Below, piece after piece: positions 33,886-42,898 of a DNA stretch of 58,158 bases. The translations under genes and the position numbers were made by a program. The DNA comes from an uncultured Victivallales bacterium. Its GTDB lineage: Bacteria; Verrucomicrobiota; Lentisphaeria; Oligosphaerales; JAFGRS01. Location of the stretch: positions 1 to 58,158 of the forward strand of contig CAILUI010000344.1 in assembly GCA_903837355.1 (NCBI GenBank), given 5' to 3'. The notes under the pieces are model-generated. The model was given only the letters and a program-made list of their open reading frames with translations, was not told the DNA's origin and searched no databases. Within the stretch, counting starts at the first letter, position 1; each line of letters begins with the position of its first letter.

Positions 33886-35415
33886 ATGGCCACCTCGAAC
33901 CCACGGATTTTCGACACCGACAAACGCATCCGCCTGGGCATCTGGGGCCTGGGTCGGGGCATGAGTTTCTACTCGACCTGCGCCCTGCTCAACGTCGACG
34001 TGGTCGCGGGTTGCGACTACAACGAGCACATGCGGAGCAACTTCCTGCAGGCCAATCCGGGAGCCTTCGTCAGCGCCGACGCCGAGGCCTTCCTGGCCCA
34101 GGATATGGACGCCGTGTTGTTGGCCACCTTCTGCCCGGCGCACGCCGGCGATGCGATCCGCTGCCTGAACGCCGGCAAGCATGTGCTCTCGGAGGTCACC
34201 GCCTTTCACACTCTGGCCGAGGGCGTACGCCTGGTGGAGGCCGTGGAACGCAGCGGCAAGGTCTACAACCTGGCGGAGAACTACCCCTTCACCGCCGCCA
34301 ACATGTACCTGGCCCGCAAGTGGAAGGAGGGCTTGTTCGGCGAACTGATGTACGCGGAGTATGAGTATGTACACGAGTGCCGCTCGCTGGCGTATACCTA
34401 CATCGACGGGCTGCCGGTACAACCCGGAAACACGGTCCACAACTGGCGGAGCTGGCTGCAGTTCCACTACTACTGCACGCATTCCCTGGGGCCGATCATG
34501 ATCATCACCGGGGAGCGGCCAACGCGGGTGGTGGCACTCCCGGCCCGCCCCAGCCTGGCCGGTTACCTGCTGGGCAACGAGGAGGGCATGGGCGGCATCG
34601 CACCCTCGCTGATCAACATGTCCAACGGCGCCGTGGTGCGCAATCTGATGGGAGCAACCACCAACGACACGCACATCCAGCGCCTGTGGGGCACGTTGGG
34701 GTCTGCCGAGTTGAACGTGGGGCGTGAGCTGACCCTGCGCCTGGGTGGCAGCGGCGGTTCGCCCAAGCTGGAGGTGAGGCCGCGCTGGGACGACCTGGGC
34801 GAACTGGCCGCCAAGACCGGCCATGGCGGCGGCGATTTCTGGATGGTCTATTTCTTCGCCCGCCAGATACTGACCGGCGAGCCGGCGCCCTTCGAGATTT
34901 TCGCCGCCTGTGACGTCACCATCCCGGGGATCCTCGCCTACCGCTCCAGCACTGAGGGTGGAACGCCGTATACGGTGCCGGACTTCCGCCAGCCGGAAGC
35001 GCGCGCGGCCTGGCGCGAGGATCACTGGGCCCAGCAGCACTTCGATCCGAACGCGGTGTTCCCGGTGACCTGCGATGCCGGGATCACCCAGCACTTCAGC
35101 GCGACGATGGCCGCGCTGATTCGGTACAGTACCGCCTACCGTGCCTATGCCGACTGGGAGAGGGTGGCGTCCGACCTGGCCCGCCCCGCCGAGTTGCTGC
35201 CCATCGTCGAGAACCTGGCCAACCAGTACCACGACCTGCTGACCACCTACGCCCTGGCCCGCCGCATCGTGGCTGCCTGCCCCGGCACGGACGGGGCGCG
35301 CGTGCTGGCGGAGATGCTGGCGCTGGGCGGGGAAGCGGTAGCGACCACGCCCGCGTTCCGGACCGCGCTGCTCGCCCGGCGCGACGCCCTGAAGGCGGAG
35401 TATGCCCATGGCTGA
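33886..35415 (+). CDS. Gfo/Idh/MocA-family oxidoreductase
   Basis: 509 residues from ATG 33886, chosen for AAGGAGAG eight bases upstream; in-frame codons back to 33664 lie in the promoter region. The Rossmann NAD(P)-binding segment starts near residue 15 (RLGIWGLGRG), with the family motif NAGKHVLSEV near residue 98 and E-N-Y near 130 (YNLAENYPF), followed by the Gfo/Idh C-terminal sheet domain. There is no Tat or Sec signal, so it is probably cytoplasmic. The family oxidises or reduces sugars and inositols, and is often found in PVC loci that process sulfated or unusual sugars. It overlaps the sulfatase gene by eight bases, implying a shared pathway. Confidence 0.88.
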   Translation: MATSNPRIFDTDKRIRLGIWGLGRGMSFYSTCALLNVDVVAGCDYNEHMRSNFLQANPGAFVSADAEAFLAQDMDAVLLATFCPAHAGDAIRCLNAGKHVLSEVTAFHTLAEGVRLVEAVERSGKVYNLAENYPFTAANMYLARKWKEGLFGELMYAEYEYVHECRSLAYTYIDGLPVQPGNTVHNWRSWLQFHYYCTHSLGPIMIITGERPTRVVALPARPSLAGYLLGNEEGMGGIAPSLINMSNGAVVRNLMGATTNDTHIQRLWGTLGSAELNVGRELTLRLGGSGGSPKLEVRPRWDDLGELAAKTGHGGGDFWMVYFFARQILTGEPAPFEIFAACDVTIPGILAYRSSTEGGTPYTVPDFRQPEARAAWREDHWAQQHFDPNAVFPVTCDAGITQHFSATMAALIRYSTAYRAYADWERVASDLARPAELLPIVENLANQYHDLLTTYALARRIVAACPGTDGARVLAEMLALGGEAVATTPAFRTALLARRDALKAEYAHG

Positions 35416-36802
35416 ACGCCCCAACATCATCCTCTGCATGTGCGACCAGTTGCGGGCCTTCGAGGTGGGCTGCTACGGCAATCCGCTCATCCGTACGCCG
35501 CACCTGGACCGCCTGGCCACGGAAGGCGTACGCTTCGAGACCGCCGTCACCACCTTCCCAGTGTGTATGGCAGCGCGCTCGGTCACCCTTTCCGGCCAGT
35601 ACAACCGCTGCTGCACGGGCGGCGTGGGCAACGTCTGCACGCCGCTGCCCGGCGGCGTCATCCACTTCCCCCAGTACCCGGTGTCGGGCCGGCCGCACCT
35701 GCAGGACCCCACGCTGGCGGAGATCCTGCGCGGCCTGGGCTACCACACCAGCGCCATCGGTAAGTGGCACATCCACTCCTGGCCCCAGGACGTGGGCTTC
35801 GACGACTACGTCATCCCGCGCATGAACCACGCTCACCGCGCTCAGTTGTTCAGCGAGAACGGCGGTCCCGAGTTCTCGCCGGATGGCTTCAGCGTCGACT
35901 ACGAATGCGACCGTGTGGAAGAGTTGCTCCGAGGCCGCGCCGGCGGCAAAGAGCCATTCTTCCTCTTCTACAACATTTCGCCGCCACACTGCCCGATGAG
36001 TGATGGCCCGGAACGCTATCTGAGCATGTACCGTCCAGAGGACATACCGATCCGGGCCAACGTCGACCTCACCAAGCCCTTACCCGACCAGGAGCACTGG
36101 TTCAAGATTTACCGCTGGGACTACCGCTACTACAACCTGCACCTGCCCTACACCGAGGACCTCCCAGCGGACTTCACACTGCGCCGGGTGATCGCGGAGT
36201 ACTATGGCATGACCACCTGGGTGGACGATGCCGTGGGTCGGATGCTGGCGACCCTGGACAGCACGGGCCTGGCGCGCGACACCATCGTCGTCTTTACGTC
36301 AGACCATGGCGACTACCTGGGCAGCCACGGCCGAGTACAAAAGGGCGACTTGCACGAGGAGTCGATCCGCATTCCCATGCTCGTGCGCTGGCCAGCCCGT
36401 CTGCGTCCGGCGACGGTGGGGGCGCAGGTGATGGGCCTGGTGGATACGATGCCGACCCTGCTGGGGCTGGTAGGGGAACCCGTGCCGGCGCACGTCCATG
36501 GCCGCAACCTGGCCACCGTGGTGCGCGGCGAAGCGACTCGCCTGGCGGATGACCACGCCGTGGTCGAGACTGGGCACGGCGTCGGCATTCGCACGCCGAG
36601 CCACCTCTACGGCCTGCCATTCCGCCAAGGCACCCGCGAGTTGGCCGCGTCACCGCACTATTTCTGGGACGTGGCAGCAGATCCGTTCGAACTGCGGAAC
36701 CTGGCCGGTAACGGCGCCCAGCCTGCCTTGGCGCAGGACCTCGACCGGCGTCTCCGCGAGTGGGACCGCGCCACCCCCTGGGCGGCTCCCGGCAAGGACT
36801 GA
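35408..36802 (+). CDS. Sulfatase with CxAxR-type active-site motif
   Basis: 464 residues from ATG 35408; the ATG at 35402 is only one base from GGAG (35397-35400), so 35408 with seven-base spacing is preferred. Sulfatase hallmarks: metal-site start RPNIILCMCDQ, GCYGNPLIRTPHLDRLA, and SDHGDYLGSHG (near 297). The residue converted to formylglycine is Cys53 in C-M-A-A-R. The usual aerobic motif is C-x-P-S/A-R; Ala at the third place matches the CxAxR form accepted by anaerobic radical-SAM maturases. No signal peptide is visible, so cytoplasmic action or an unusual export route is implied. It overlaps the oxidoreductase gene and is followed 79 bases later by the FG-GAP gene. The substrate is probably a sulfated sugar; this is inference. 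Confidence 0.88.
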   Translation: MAERPNIILCMCDQLRAFEVGCYGNPLIRTPHLDRLATEGVRFETAVTTFPVCMAARSVTLSGQYNRCCTGGVGNVCTPLPGGVIHFPQYPVSGRPHLQDPTLAEILRGLGYHTSAIGKWHIHSWPQDVGFDDYVIPRMNHAHRAQLFSENGGPEFSPDGFSVDYECDRVEELLRGRAGGKEPFFLFYNISPPHCPMSDGPERYLSMYRPEDIPIRANVDLTKPLPDQEHWFKIYRWDYRYYNLHLPYTEDLPADFTLRRVIAEYYGMTTWVDDAVGRMLATLDSTGLARDTIVVFTSDHGDYLGSHGRVQKGDLHEESIRIPMLVRWPARLRPATVGAQVMGLVDTMPTLLGLVGEPVPAHVHGRNLATVVRGEATRLADDHAVVETGHGVGIRTPSHLYGLPFRQGTRELAASPHYFWDVAADPFELRNLAGNGAQPALAQDLDRRLREWDRATPWAAPGKD

Positions 36803-36881
36803 GAAGCGCGCATTGCCGCGGCCAGGATCAGCGCGTGCTCCCCGTCGGCAAGCAGCGGGGCCAAAGCGGAGACGCAAGGTG

Positions 36882-39635
36882 ATGGGAGCGACCCCAGTGC
36901 CGGCACCCGTCCCGTGGTGGAACCGACAACCGGTCCGCGACCGCCAGGCCTGGTGGCTGTGGGGAGGGTTGGTCTCGGCGACGTTCTGCCTGCTGCCGCT
37001 GCCGGGGCTGGCAGCCGAACCGCGCCCGGTCACTCGCAGTTGTCCTGCGCCGAACGAATGGGCGGGACCGCGCGGCAATCCCGGGCTGGACGCACGTTCA
37101 CCGCTCAAGGGCCGGATCACCGCCCCGCGCTTGGCCTGGAAACAAGGCGTGGGGGCGGTTGAGACGAGGCTGATCATCACCCCGGGGCCGGACAGCCGGC
37201 CTTTCCCCCTTCCCGCCCCGGGCGCCTCGACCCAGCCCGTCGACGTTGGGGCAGCCGACTGGGGGCTGGCGACGCTCTCAGCCACTCTCGGCGACGACAC
37301 CCGCCCCACCGAGCGCACCCGAAATACGACCTACGCCGACGTTCTCCCGGACGCTCCCGGACTGGAGCGGCTCGATTTTGAGAGCGGCTTCGACAAACCT
37401 ACGGTGAACGGACAGTGGCAGCCATGCGCGGGCCGCTGCTATGCCTGGCGGAACGGCGCCTGGCAGAAGGCCTGGGAGACCGCGCCCATCGAGTTGCTCT
37501 TCCAAGCCCTGCCGCTGGTGGGTGACTTCGATGCCGATCAGGCCCCTGAGGTCGCCATTCTGCCATGGCATGAACTCCTGATTCTGGACGCCCGTACCGG
37601 GGCGGTCAAGGACCGCTGCCGCTTCACGGCGGGACGCAGCTACGGCTTCTTCGGCAGCTACGACCTCGATGGCGATGGCCGCAGCGAGTTCGTCGTGCAG
37701 GCGGACTTCGCCAAACACATCGACGTGCTCGGCTACCGCGACGGCAAACTCGCGCTGTTGTGGCAGCGTGAGATCGAGCTCGATATCGCCAACCCACAGA
37801 AGATCCTGCGCGTCCACCCGGACCCCGTGGCGGACGTCGATGGCGACGGTCGCCTGGAGGTGCTGGCGAATCTGTACAACGACACCGGCGACCAGCGCTG
37901 GCATGTGCTGGTCTACGACGGCCTGACCGGAGCCACCAAGGCCGACCTGCCCGACGAGTTCCTGCAAGGCACCCACGACCTCGACCGGGACGGCAGCGCG
38001 GAAATGCTGCTGACGCGGGTATCGGGCCAGGGCATCCCGGCGGCCGGACCCATTCTCGTCCGCAACCTCAGAGGGCCCACCCCCACCGTGCTCTGGCAGC
38101 GACAGGAGGCCGGGTGGGCCACCTGGGACAGGCCCCTCCCCGTCCACGTCAACAGCACAGCAACGCTCGGCCAGCGCGATGTTCTCTGCCGCGACACCGC
38201 GGCGGGGCCGGCGGTGGTACTCAGGACCCCGGCATCGACAGGCGCGGGCATGGCCTCCCTGCGTGTGGCAGTCTGGGCACAGGGGCAGTTCACCGACAGA
38301 ACCCACGTCACTGGGCCCGGGATCAGCGCCCTGGCCCTGGATGGAGCGGGCCGCTTGCTGGCCCGCTGCCGCGCCGCACCAGGCGCGGCGGCAGAGCTCA
38401 CCCTGGCGTCGGGAACCGTGGTCGCGGCCGAGTCGACTCTTGGCGGCGTGCCGGCCAGCACCCCGGTGGTCGCCTGGGGCCGGGAGGAAACGCAAGCCAC
38501 GGTCGTCGTCCAGAGCACGGGCGAGGAGGTGGTCGCTTTCCAGGTTGCGAACGGCGATCAACCGGCGCTCGAGCGCTGGCGCGTCCCGGGTCGCGTCCAG
38601 GGCGATAACTGGCCCGCCGTCAGCGGCGCACTCCTGGCAGACCTCACCGGTGCGGGGCAGCGGCACATCGTGCATGCCAGCGCCGCCCCGAGCGGGTGCG
38701 CCCGCATCGTGGCACGCAGTCTCGCGGGCGCGGAGGTGTGGCACCACGACTTCACGGCCATCCCGGGGGGCGCGCCCGTGTGGAACGTGGGTGGCGCGGT
38801 CATCTGGCAGGCAGGCTGCTTCACGGACGCCACGCGCCAGGACGTGCTGGTGACGGTCCGCCGGTCAATGATGCACAGCGAGGAGACGTCTCTGCTCTCG
38901 GGAACGGACGGCCACGAACTATGGCACCGCGACCGCCAGGTGAGCAACCGCGGTGTCGGCGGGACGCCGTTCGCAACCGCCGACTATGATGGCGATGGGC
39001 GCGACGATCTCGCCTCTCTCCATCCCAGCATTCTCTACCTGCTGCGAGGTGCCTCCGGGCAGGACCTGCTGGCCCGCGATGCAAGCTGGGAAGCCGTCCC
39101 CGCCAAGCCTGTCTACTGGGGCCTGCCGGTAGCCGGGGAGTTCCTCGGTCCAGGCACCGGCGTCAGCCTTTTCTTCGCGACCTCACGACGGTCACTGACC
39201 GGGGTGATCCGCCGCGACGGCAGCTTGGCCTGGTGGGATGCGCCGGACCGCAGCGGAACCGCCTACCCGGCCTTCGGCGACATCGATGGCGACGGCCGCC
39301 TCGAGGCCACGGCGGCTGGCTATGACGACGGCATACGCTGCTACGATACGGCCACGGGCGACGTCAAGTGGCGGCTCGCCGTGCCGGGGCTGACCACACC
39401 TGTGGGTAGCGCCGGCGCCGACATCGACGGCGATGGCCGCGAGGAAGCTCTTTTCACGCAGGGAAACACGCTCACCTGCCTGGGTACGCTTCCGGGTGCC
39501 GTGCAGGGCGGTGTACGCTGGACGTTCGCGCTGCCGGCAACCGTCGGCCCGCCCGCCATTGCCGCCGTGGACGGGAGCGGTGAAGCGGTCATTCTCTTGG
39601 TCGGTGCGGACGGTTACGTATATGCCATACGCTGA
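36882..39635 (+). CDS. Secreted FG-GAP/VCBS beta-propeller protein
   Basis: 917 residues from ATG 36882, chosen over the longer frame that runs back into the sulfatase; GGAG (36868-36871) lies ten bases upstream. The signal peptide ends near residue 45 (LLPLPGLAAE). At least six FG-GAP-type calcium loops are seen: DLDGDGRSEF, DVDGDGRLEV, DLDRDGSAEM, DYDGDGRDDL, DIDGDGRLEA and DIDGDGREEA, with PQQ-like VYDGLTGATK and YDTATGDVKW blades between. This predicts one or two beta-propellers outside the cytoplasm, probably for binding carbohydrate or protein. No catalytic motif was found. It ends 53 bases from the convergent gltA. Confidence 0.85.
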   Translation: MGATPVPAPVPWWNRQPVRDRQAWWLWGGLVSATFCLLPLPGLAAEPRPVTRSCPAPNEWAGPRGNPGLDARSPLKGRITAPRLAWKQGVGAVETRLIITPGPDSRPFPLPAPGASTQPVDVGAADWGLATLSATLGDDTRPTERTRNTTYADVLPDAPGLERLDFESGFDKPTVNGQWQPCAGRCYAWRNGAWQKAWETAPIELLFQALPLVGDFDADQAPEVAILPWHELLILDARTGAVKDRCRFTAGRSYGFFGSYDLDGDGRSEFVVQADFAKHIDVLGYRDGKLALLWQREIELDIANPQKILRVHPDPVADVDGDGRLEVLANLYNDTGDQRWHVLVYDGLTGATKADLPDEFLQGTHDLDRDGSAEMLLTRVSGQGIPAAGPILVRNLRGPTPTVLWQRQEAGWATWDRPLPVHVNSTATLGQRDVLCRDTAAGPAVVLRTPASTGAGMASLRVAVWAQGQFTDRTHVTGPGISALALDGAGRLLARCRAAPGAAAELTLASGTVVAAESTLGGVPASTPVVAWGREETQATVVVQSTGEEVVAFQVANGDQPALERWRVPGRVQGDNWPAVSGALLADLTGAGQRHIVHASAAPSGCARIVARSLAGAEVWHHDFTAIPGGAPVWNVGGAVIWQAGCFTDATRQDVLVTVRRSMMHSEETSLLSGTDGHELWHRDRQVSNRGVGGTPFATADYDGDGRDDLASLHPSILYLLRGASGQDLLARDASWEAVPAKPVYWGLPVAGEFLGPGTGVSLFFATSRRSLTGVIRRDGSLAWWDAPDRSGTAYPAFGDIDGDGRLEATAAGYDDGIRCYDTATGDVKWRLAVPGLTTPVGSAGADIDGDGREEALFTQGNTLTCLGTLPGAVQGGVRWTFALPATVGPPAIAAVDGSGEAVILLVGADGYVYAIR

Positions 39636-39650
39636 CCAGAGCCCGGTCCG

Positions 39651-39688
39651 GCCACAGCGCCGCAGGCGGCCCGGCGCAGCGTCGTGGC
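39651..39688. terminator. Hairpin in the convergent FG-GAP/gltA gap
   Basis: GCGCCG (39657-39662) pairs with CGGCGC (39672-39677), flanked by GCCAC (39651-39655) and GTGGC (39684-39688). It fills the gap between two convergent genes, where a bidirectional terminator is expected. There is no T-run. Confidence 0.4.
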
Positions 39689-41038
39689 TCAGCCGCGCTC
39701 CTGGATCGGAAGGTAGTGGCGTAGCGTCGGGCCGGTGTAGATCTGGCGCGGCCGCTGGATCTTGAACTCGGGGTCCTCCTGGGACTCCTTCCACTGCGCG
39801 ATCCAGCCCGGCAGACGGCCAATGGAGAAGAGGACCGTGAACATGTTCTCCGGTATCCCCATGGCGCGGTAGATGATGCCGCTGTAGAAGTCCACGTTCG
39901 GGTAGAGTTTGCGCTCGACGAAGTACGGGTCGCTCTGCACGCGCTCCTCCAACTCCAGGGCAATGTCCAGCAGCGGATCCTTCACCTTCAACTCGCGGAG
40001 TACGTCGACACACGTCTGTTTGATAATGCGTGCCCGCGGGTCGTGGTTCTTGTAGACGCGGTGCCCAAAGCCGTAGAGGCGGAACGGGTCCTTCTTGTCC
40101 TTGGCCCGCTCGATGACCCGCTTCACGTCCCCGCCCTGCCTCTGAATCCCCTCCAGCATGCCAATCACTTCCTGGTTGGCGCCGCCATGCAGCGGCCCCC
40201 ACAGGGCGCAGATACCGGCAGCCACGGCAGCGTACAGGTTGACTTTGGCGCTGCCGACCAGACGAACGGTCGAGGTCGAGCAGTTCTGCTCATGGTCGGC
40301 GTGCAGGATCAGCAGGACATTGAGGGCCCGCTCGATGACCGGGTTGGCGTCGTAGGGACGTACCGGCGAGGAGAACATCATGTTCAGGAAGTTGGCACAG
40401 TACTTGAGGTTGTGGCGCGGGTAGACGAAGGGTTCACCGATGGACTTCTTGTACGAGAAGGCAGCGATCGTACGCAACTTCGAGAGCAGGCGGGTGGCCG
40501 TGATGTCGATATGAGCCAGTTCCTCATCGACATTGCCCTGGGACAGTTCCGGGTAGAACGAGGACAGAGAGACGACCATCCCCGAGAGGATCGCCATCGG
40601 GTGTGAGTGCTCGGGGTAGTTCTTGAAGAACTGCGTCATGTCCTCGTGGATCATCGAGTGCCGGGTCAGGAGTTCCGAGAAGTCCTGCTGTTCGGCCAGC
40701 AGGGGCAGACGGCCGTGGACGAGTAGATAGGCCACCTCGACAAAGCGGGACTTCTCGGCCAGTTCCTCCACCGGATAGCCGCGATAGCGCAGGATGCCCT
40801 GCTCGCCGTCGAGGTAGGTGATCTCGCTCCGGCAACTGCCGGTGTTCTTATAGCCGTAGTCCAGGGCCACCAACCCCGTCAGCTCACGCAGACGGCTGGT
40901 GTCCAGGCCACGTTCGTGCTCCGACCCCTCAAGCACCGGCAGGGTGATAACGCGACCCTCGTAATGCAGTTCAGCAGCCCCGACTTTGGTGGCAAGCTGT
41001 GGCGCGCCCATGGTACCCCGACCCTTCTCCGAACTCAC
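39689..41038 (-). CDS. gltA: Citrate synthase
   Basis: Condenses acetyl-CoA and oxaloacetate into citrate at the entry of the TCA cycle. Catalytic residues of the type II enzyme are visible: His in GPLHGGANQ, His in FGHRVYKNHDPRA and Asp in NVDFYSGI. Length is 449 residues from GTG 41038 or 440 from ATG 41011; E. coli has 427. The GTG overlaps the aspS stop as GTGA, which argues for coupled translation, whereas the ATG has GGGG four bases upstream. The position as last gene of gltB-gltD-aspS-gltA is unusual and links carbon entry with glutamate and aspartate use. Confidence 0.95.
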   Translation of the reverse strand: MSSEKGRGTMGAPQLATKVGAAELHYEGRVITLPVLEGSEHERGLDTSRLRELTGLVALDYGYKNTGSCRSEITYLDGEQGILRYRGYPVEELAEKSRFVEVAYLLVHGRLPLLAEQQDFSELLTRHSMIHEDMTQFFKNYPEHSHPMAILSGMVVSLSSFYPELSQGNVDEELAHIDITATRLLSKLRTIAAFSYKKSIGEPFVYPRHNLKYCANFLNMMFSSPVRPYDANPVIERALNVLLILHADHEQNCSTSTVRLVGSAKVNLYAAVAAGICALWGPLHGGANQEVIGMLEGIQRQGGDVKRVIERAKDKKDPFRLYGFGHRVYKNHDPRARIIKQTCVDVLRELKVKDPLLDIALELEERVQSDPYFVERKLYPNVDFYSGIIYRAMGIPENMFTVLFSIGRLPGWIAQWKESQEDPEFKIQRPRQIYTGPTLRHYLPIQERG

Positions 41039-42834
41039 GGTGTTGGTGCTTCTTTGCGCACGGTGCTGCGCAGATGCAGCTCCCGCAGTTGCTTCTCGCT
41101 GGCCTCGGTGGGCGCTCCCAGCAGCGGATCCTGGGCGCTCTGATTCAGCGGGAAGGCGATCACTTCCCGGATGTTCTTTGCGCCGGTCAACAGCATCAGG
41201 ATACGGTCGAACCCAGGCGCGATACCCCCGTGCGGCGGCGCGCCATACTGGAAGGCCCGCATCAGCCCCTGGAACTTGCTCTCAACCTCTTCGCGTGTAT
41301 AGCCCGCAATCTCAAAGGCCTTGAGCATCACCTCGGGGCGGTGGTTGCGGATGGCGCCTGAAGAGAGTTCGATCCCATTGCAGACCAAGTCATACTGGTG
41401 CGCCACGATGGTCAGCGGGTTCTGGTTCTCCAAGGCTTCCATACCGCCCTGCGGCATGCTGAAGGGGTTATGACTGAAGTCGATGCGCCCCAGCTCCTCG
41501 TTGTGCTCGTACATCGGGAAATCGACGACCCAGCAGAAGCGGAAGGCGTTTGCTTCGATGAGGCCCAGGCGCGCGCCGAGTTCGGGCAGGACGGCAGCGC
41601 CGATGCTCCGGGCCTTGGCGCGCGTGTCGGCGATGAAGAAGACGACATCGCCGTCGCCGAGTGCACAACGGCTCTTGAGAGTGTTGAGGCGCTCAGCGTC
41701 GAGGTAGTTGGCGATCGGACTACGGGCCTCGCCTTCGGAGAAGACAATGTAGCCCAGGCCCTTGGCACCCACACCCTGTGCAAAGGCAATCATGCCATCG
41801 TAGAAGCTACGGGAGGTAGTGGCAGCGATACCCTTGACCGGGATAGCGCGCACCGTGCCGTCCTGGCGCGCGGCAACGCCGGCGAACGCCTGGAAGGCGC
41901 TGCCGGCAAAGACGTCAGTGACCTCGACCATGCGCAGCGGATTGCGCAGGTCTGGCTTGTCACACCCGTAGTGCGCGATGGCATCGGCGTAGGTCATGCG
42001 CGGAAATGGCGCCGGACTCATCGCCTTGCCATCGCCAAACTCCGTGAAGATGCCCGTCATCAGGGTCTCGATGACGCGGAAAACATCCTCCTGGGTGACG
42101 AAACTCATCTCCATGTCGATCTGGTAGAACTCGCCGGGGGAGCGGTCGGCCCGGCTATCCTCGTCACGGAAACAGGGCGCGATCTGGAAGTACCGGTCAA
42201 AGCCCGAGACCATCAGCAACTGCTTGTAGATCTGCGGGGCCTGCGGCAATGCGTAGAAACGCCCCGGATGCATCCGGCTGGGCACCAGGAAATCGCGGGC
42301 GCCCTCGGGCGAACTGCTGGTCAGGATCGGCGTGTGGAACTCATTGAAGCCCATGCCGCTCAGGCTGGCGCGGACATAACTCATCAGCCGGCTGCGCAAC
42401 ATGATGTGCCGGTGCATCGTCTCGCGCCGCAGGTCCAGAAAACGGTAGCGCAGTCGAACGTTCTCGTCGCAGGGCGTCTCCTGATTCACCGCCAGCGGCA
42501 CCACCGCGGCGGCGCTGAGGACCTCAAACGCCGCGGCGACGACTTCGACCAGCCCCGTATCCAGTCTCGCGTTACGGGTCTCGGCGTGGCGCTCGACGAC
42601 CGTGCCGGAGATGCAGACCACGGACTCCAGGTGCAAGCGATTGAAGTCGTCATGAAAGGGCTGCTCAGGGTTGATCACCACCTGCGTGATGCCGTAGTGG
42701 TCACGCAGGTCGACGAAGACGATGCCGCCATGATCGCGTACGCTGTGGACCCAGCCCGACAGGCGGACCGTGGTCCCGATGTGGGCCGGACGCAACTCGT
42801 CACACGTATGGGTTCTGTAGCGCTGTTCAGTCAT
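41035..42834 (-). CDS. aspS: Aspartyl-tRNA synthetase, probably non-discriminating
   Basis: 599 residues, the normal bacterial length. An OB-fold anticodon-binding domain (about 1-105) is followed by the class II core: motif 2 as FRDEDSRADRSPGEFYQID, the bacterial insertion domain, and motif 3 as APGFDRILMLLTG followed by IREVIAFP. Motif 2 carries SPGEFYQID in place of the common QPEFTQID. At the residue that separates discriminating (Leu) from non-discriminating (His) enzymes it has His35 (RDHGG), suggesting that it also charges tRNA-Asn and that GatCAB then makes Asn-tRNA; this is inference. The gap to gltD is 64 bases, and the end overlaps gltA by four bases from the GTG. Confidence 0.94.
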   Translation of the reverse strand: MTEQRYRTHTCDELRPAHIGTTVRLSGWVHSVRDHGGIVFVDLRDHYGITQVVINPEQPFHDDFNRLHLESVVCISGTVVERHAETRNARLDTGLVEVVAAAFEVLSAAAVVPLAVNQETPCDENVRLRYRFLDLRRETMHRHIMLRSRLMSYVRASLSGMGFNEFHTPILTSSSPEGARDFLVPSRMHPGRFYALPQAPQIYKQLLMVSGFDRYFQIAPCFRDEDSRADRSPGEFYQIDMEMSFVTQEDVFRVIETLMTGIFTEFGDGKAMSPAPFPRMTYADAIAHYGCDKPDLRNPLRMVEVTDVFAGSAFQAFAGVAARQDGTVRAIPVKGIAATTSRSFYDGMIAFAQGVGAKGLGYIVFSEGEARSPIANYLDAERLNTLKSRCALGDGDVVFFIADTRAKARSIGAAVLPELGARLGLIEANAFRFCWVVDFPMYEHNEELGRIDFSHNPFSMPQGGMEALENQNPLTIVAHQYDLVCNGIELSSGAIRNHRPEVMLKAFEIAGYTREEVESKFQGLMRAFQYGAPPHGGIAPGFDRILMLLTGAKNIREVIAFPLNQSAQDPLLGAPTEASEKQLRELHLRSTVRKEAPTP

Positions 42835-42898
42835 AGATCACGACTCATCCGCTAGGTCCAACACGCCGTCGATCAGGATGGCACCTGCAAGGGCCGTA

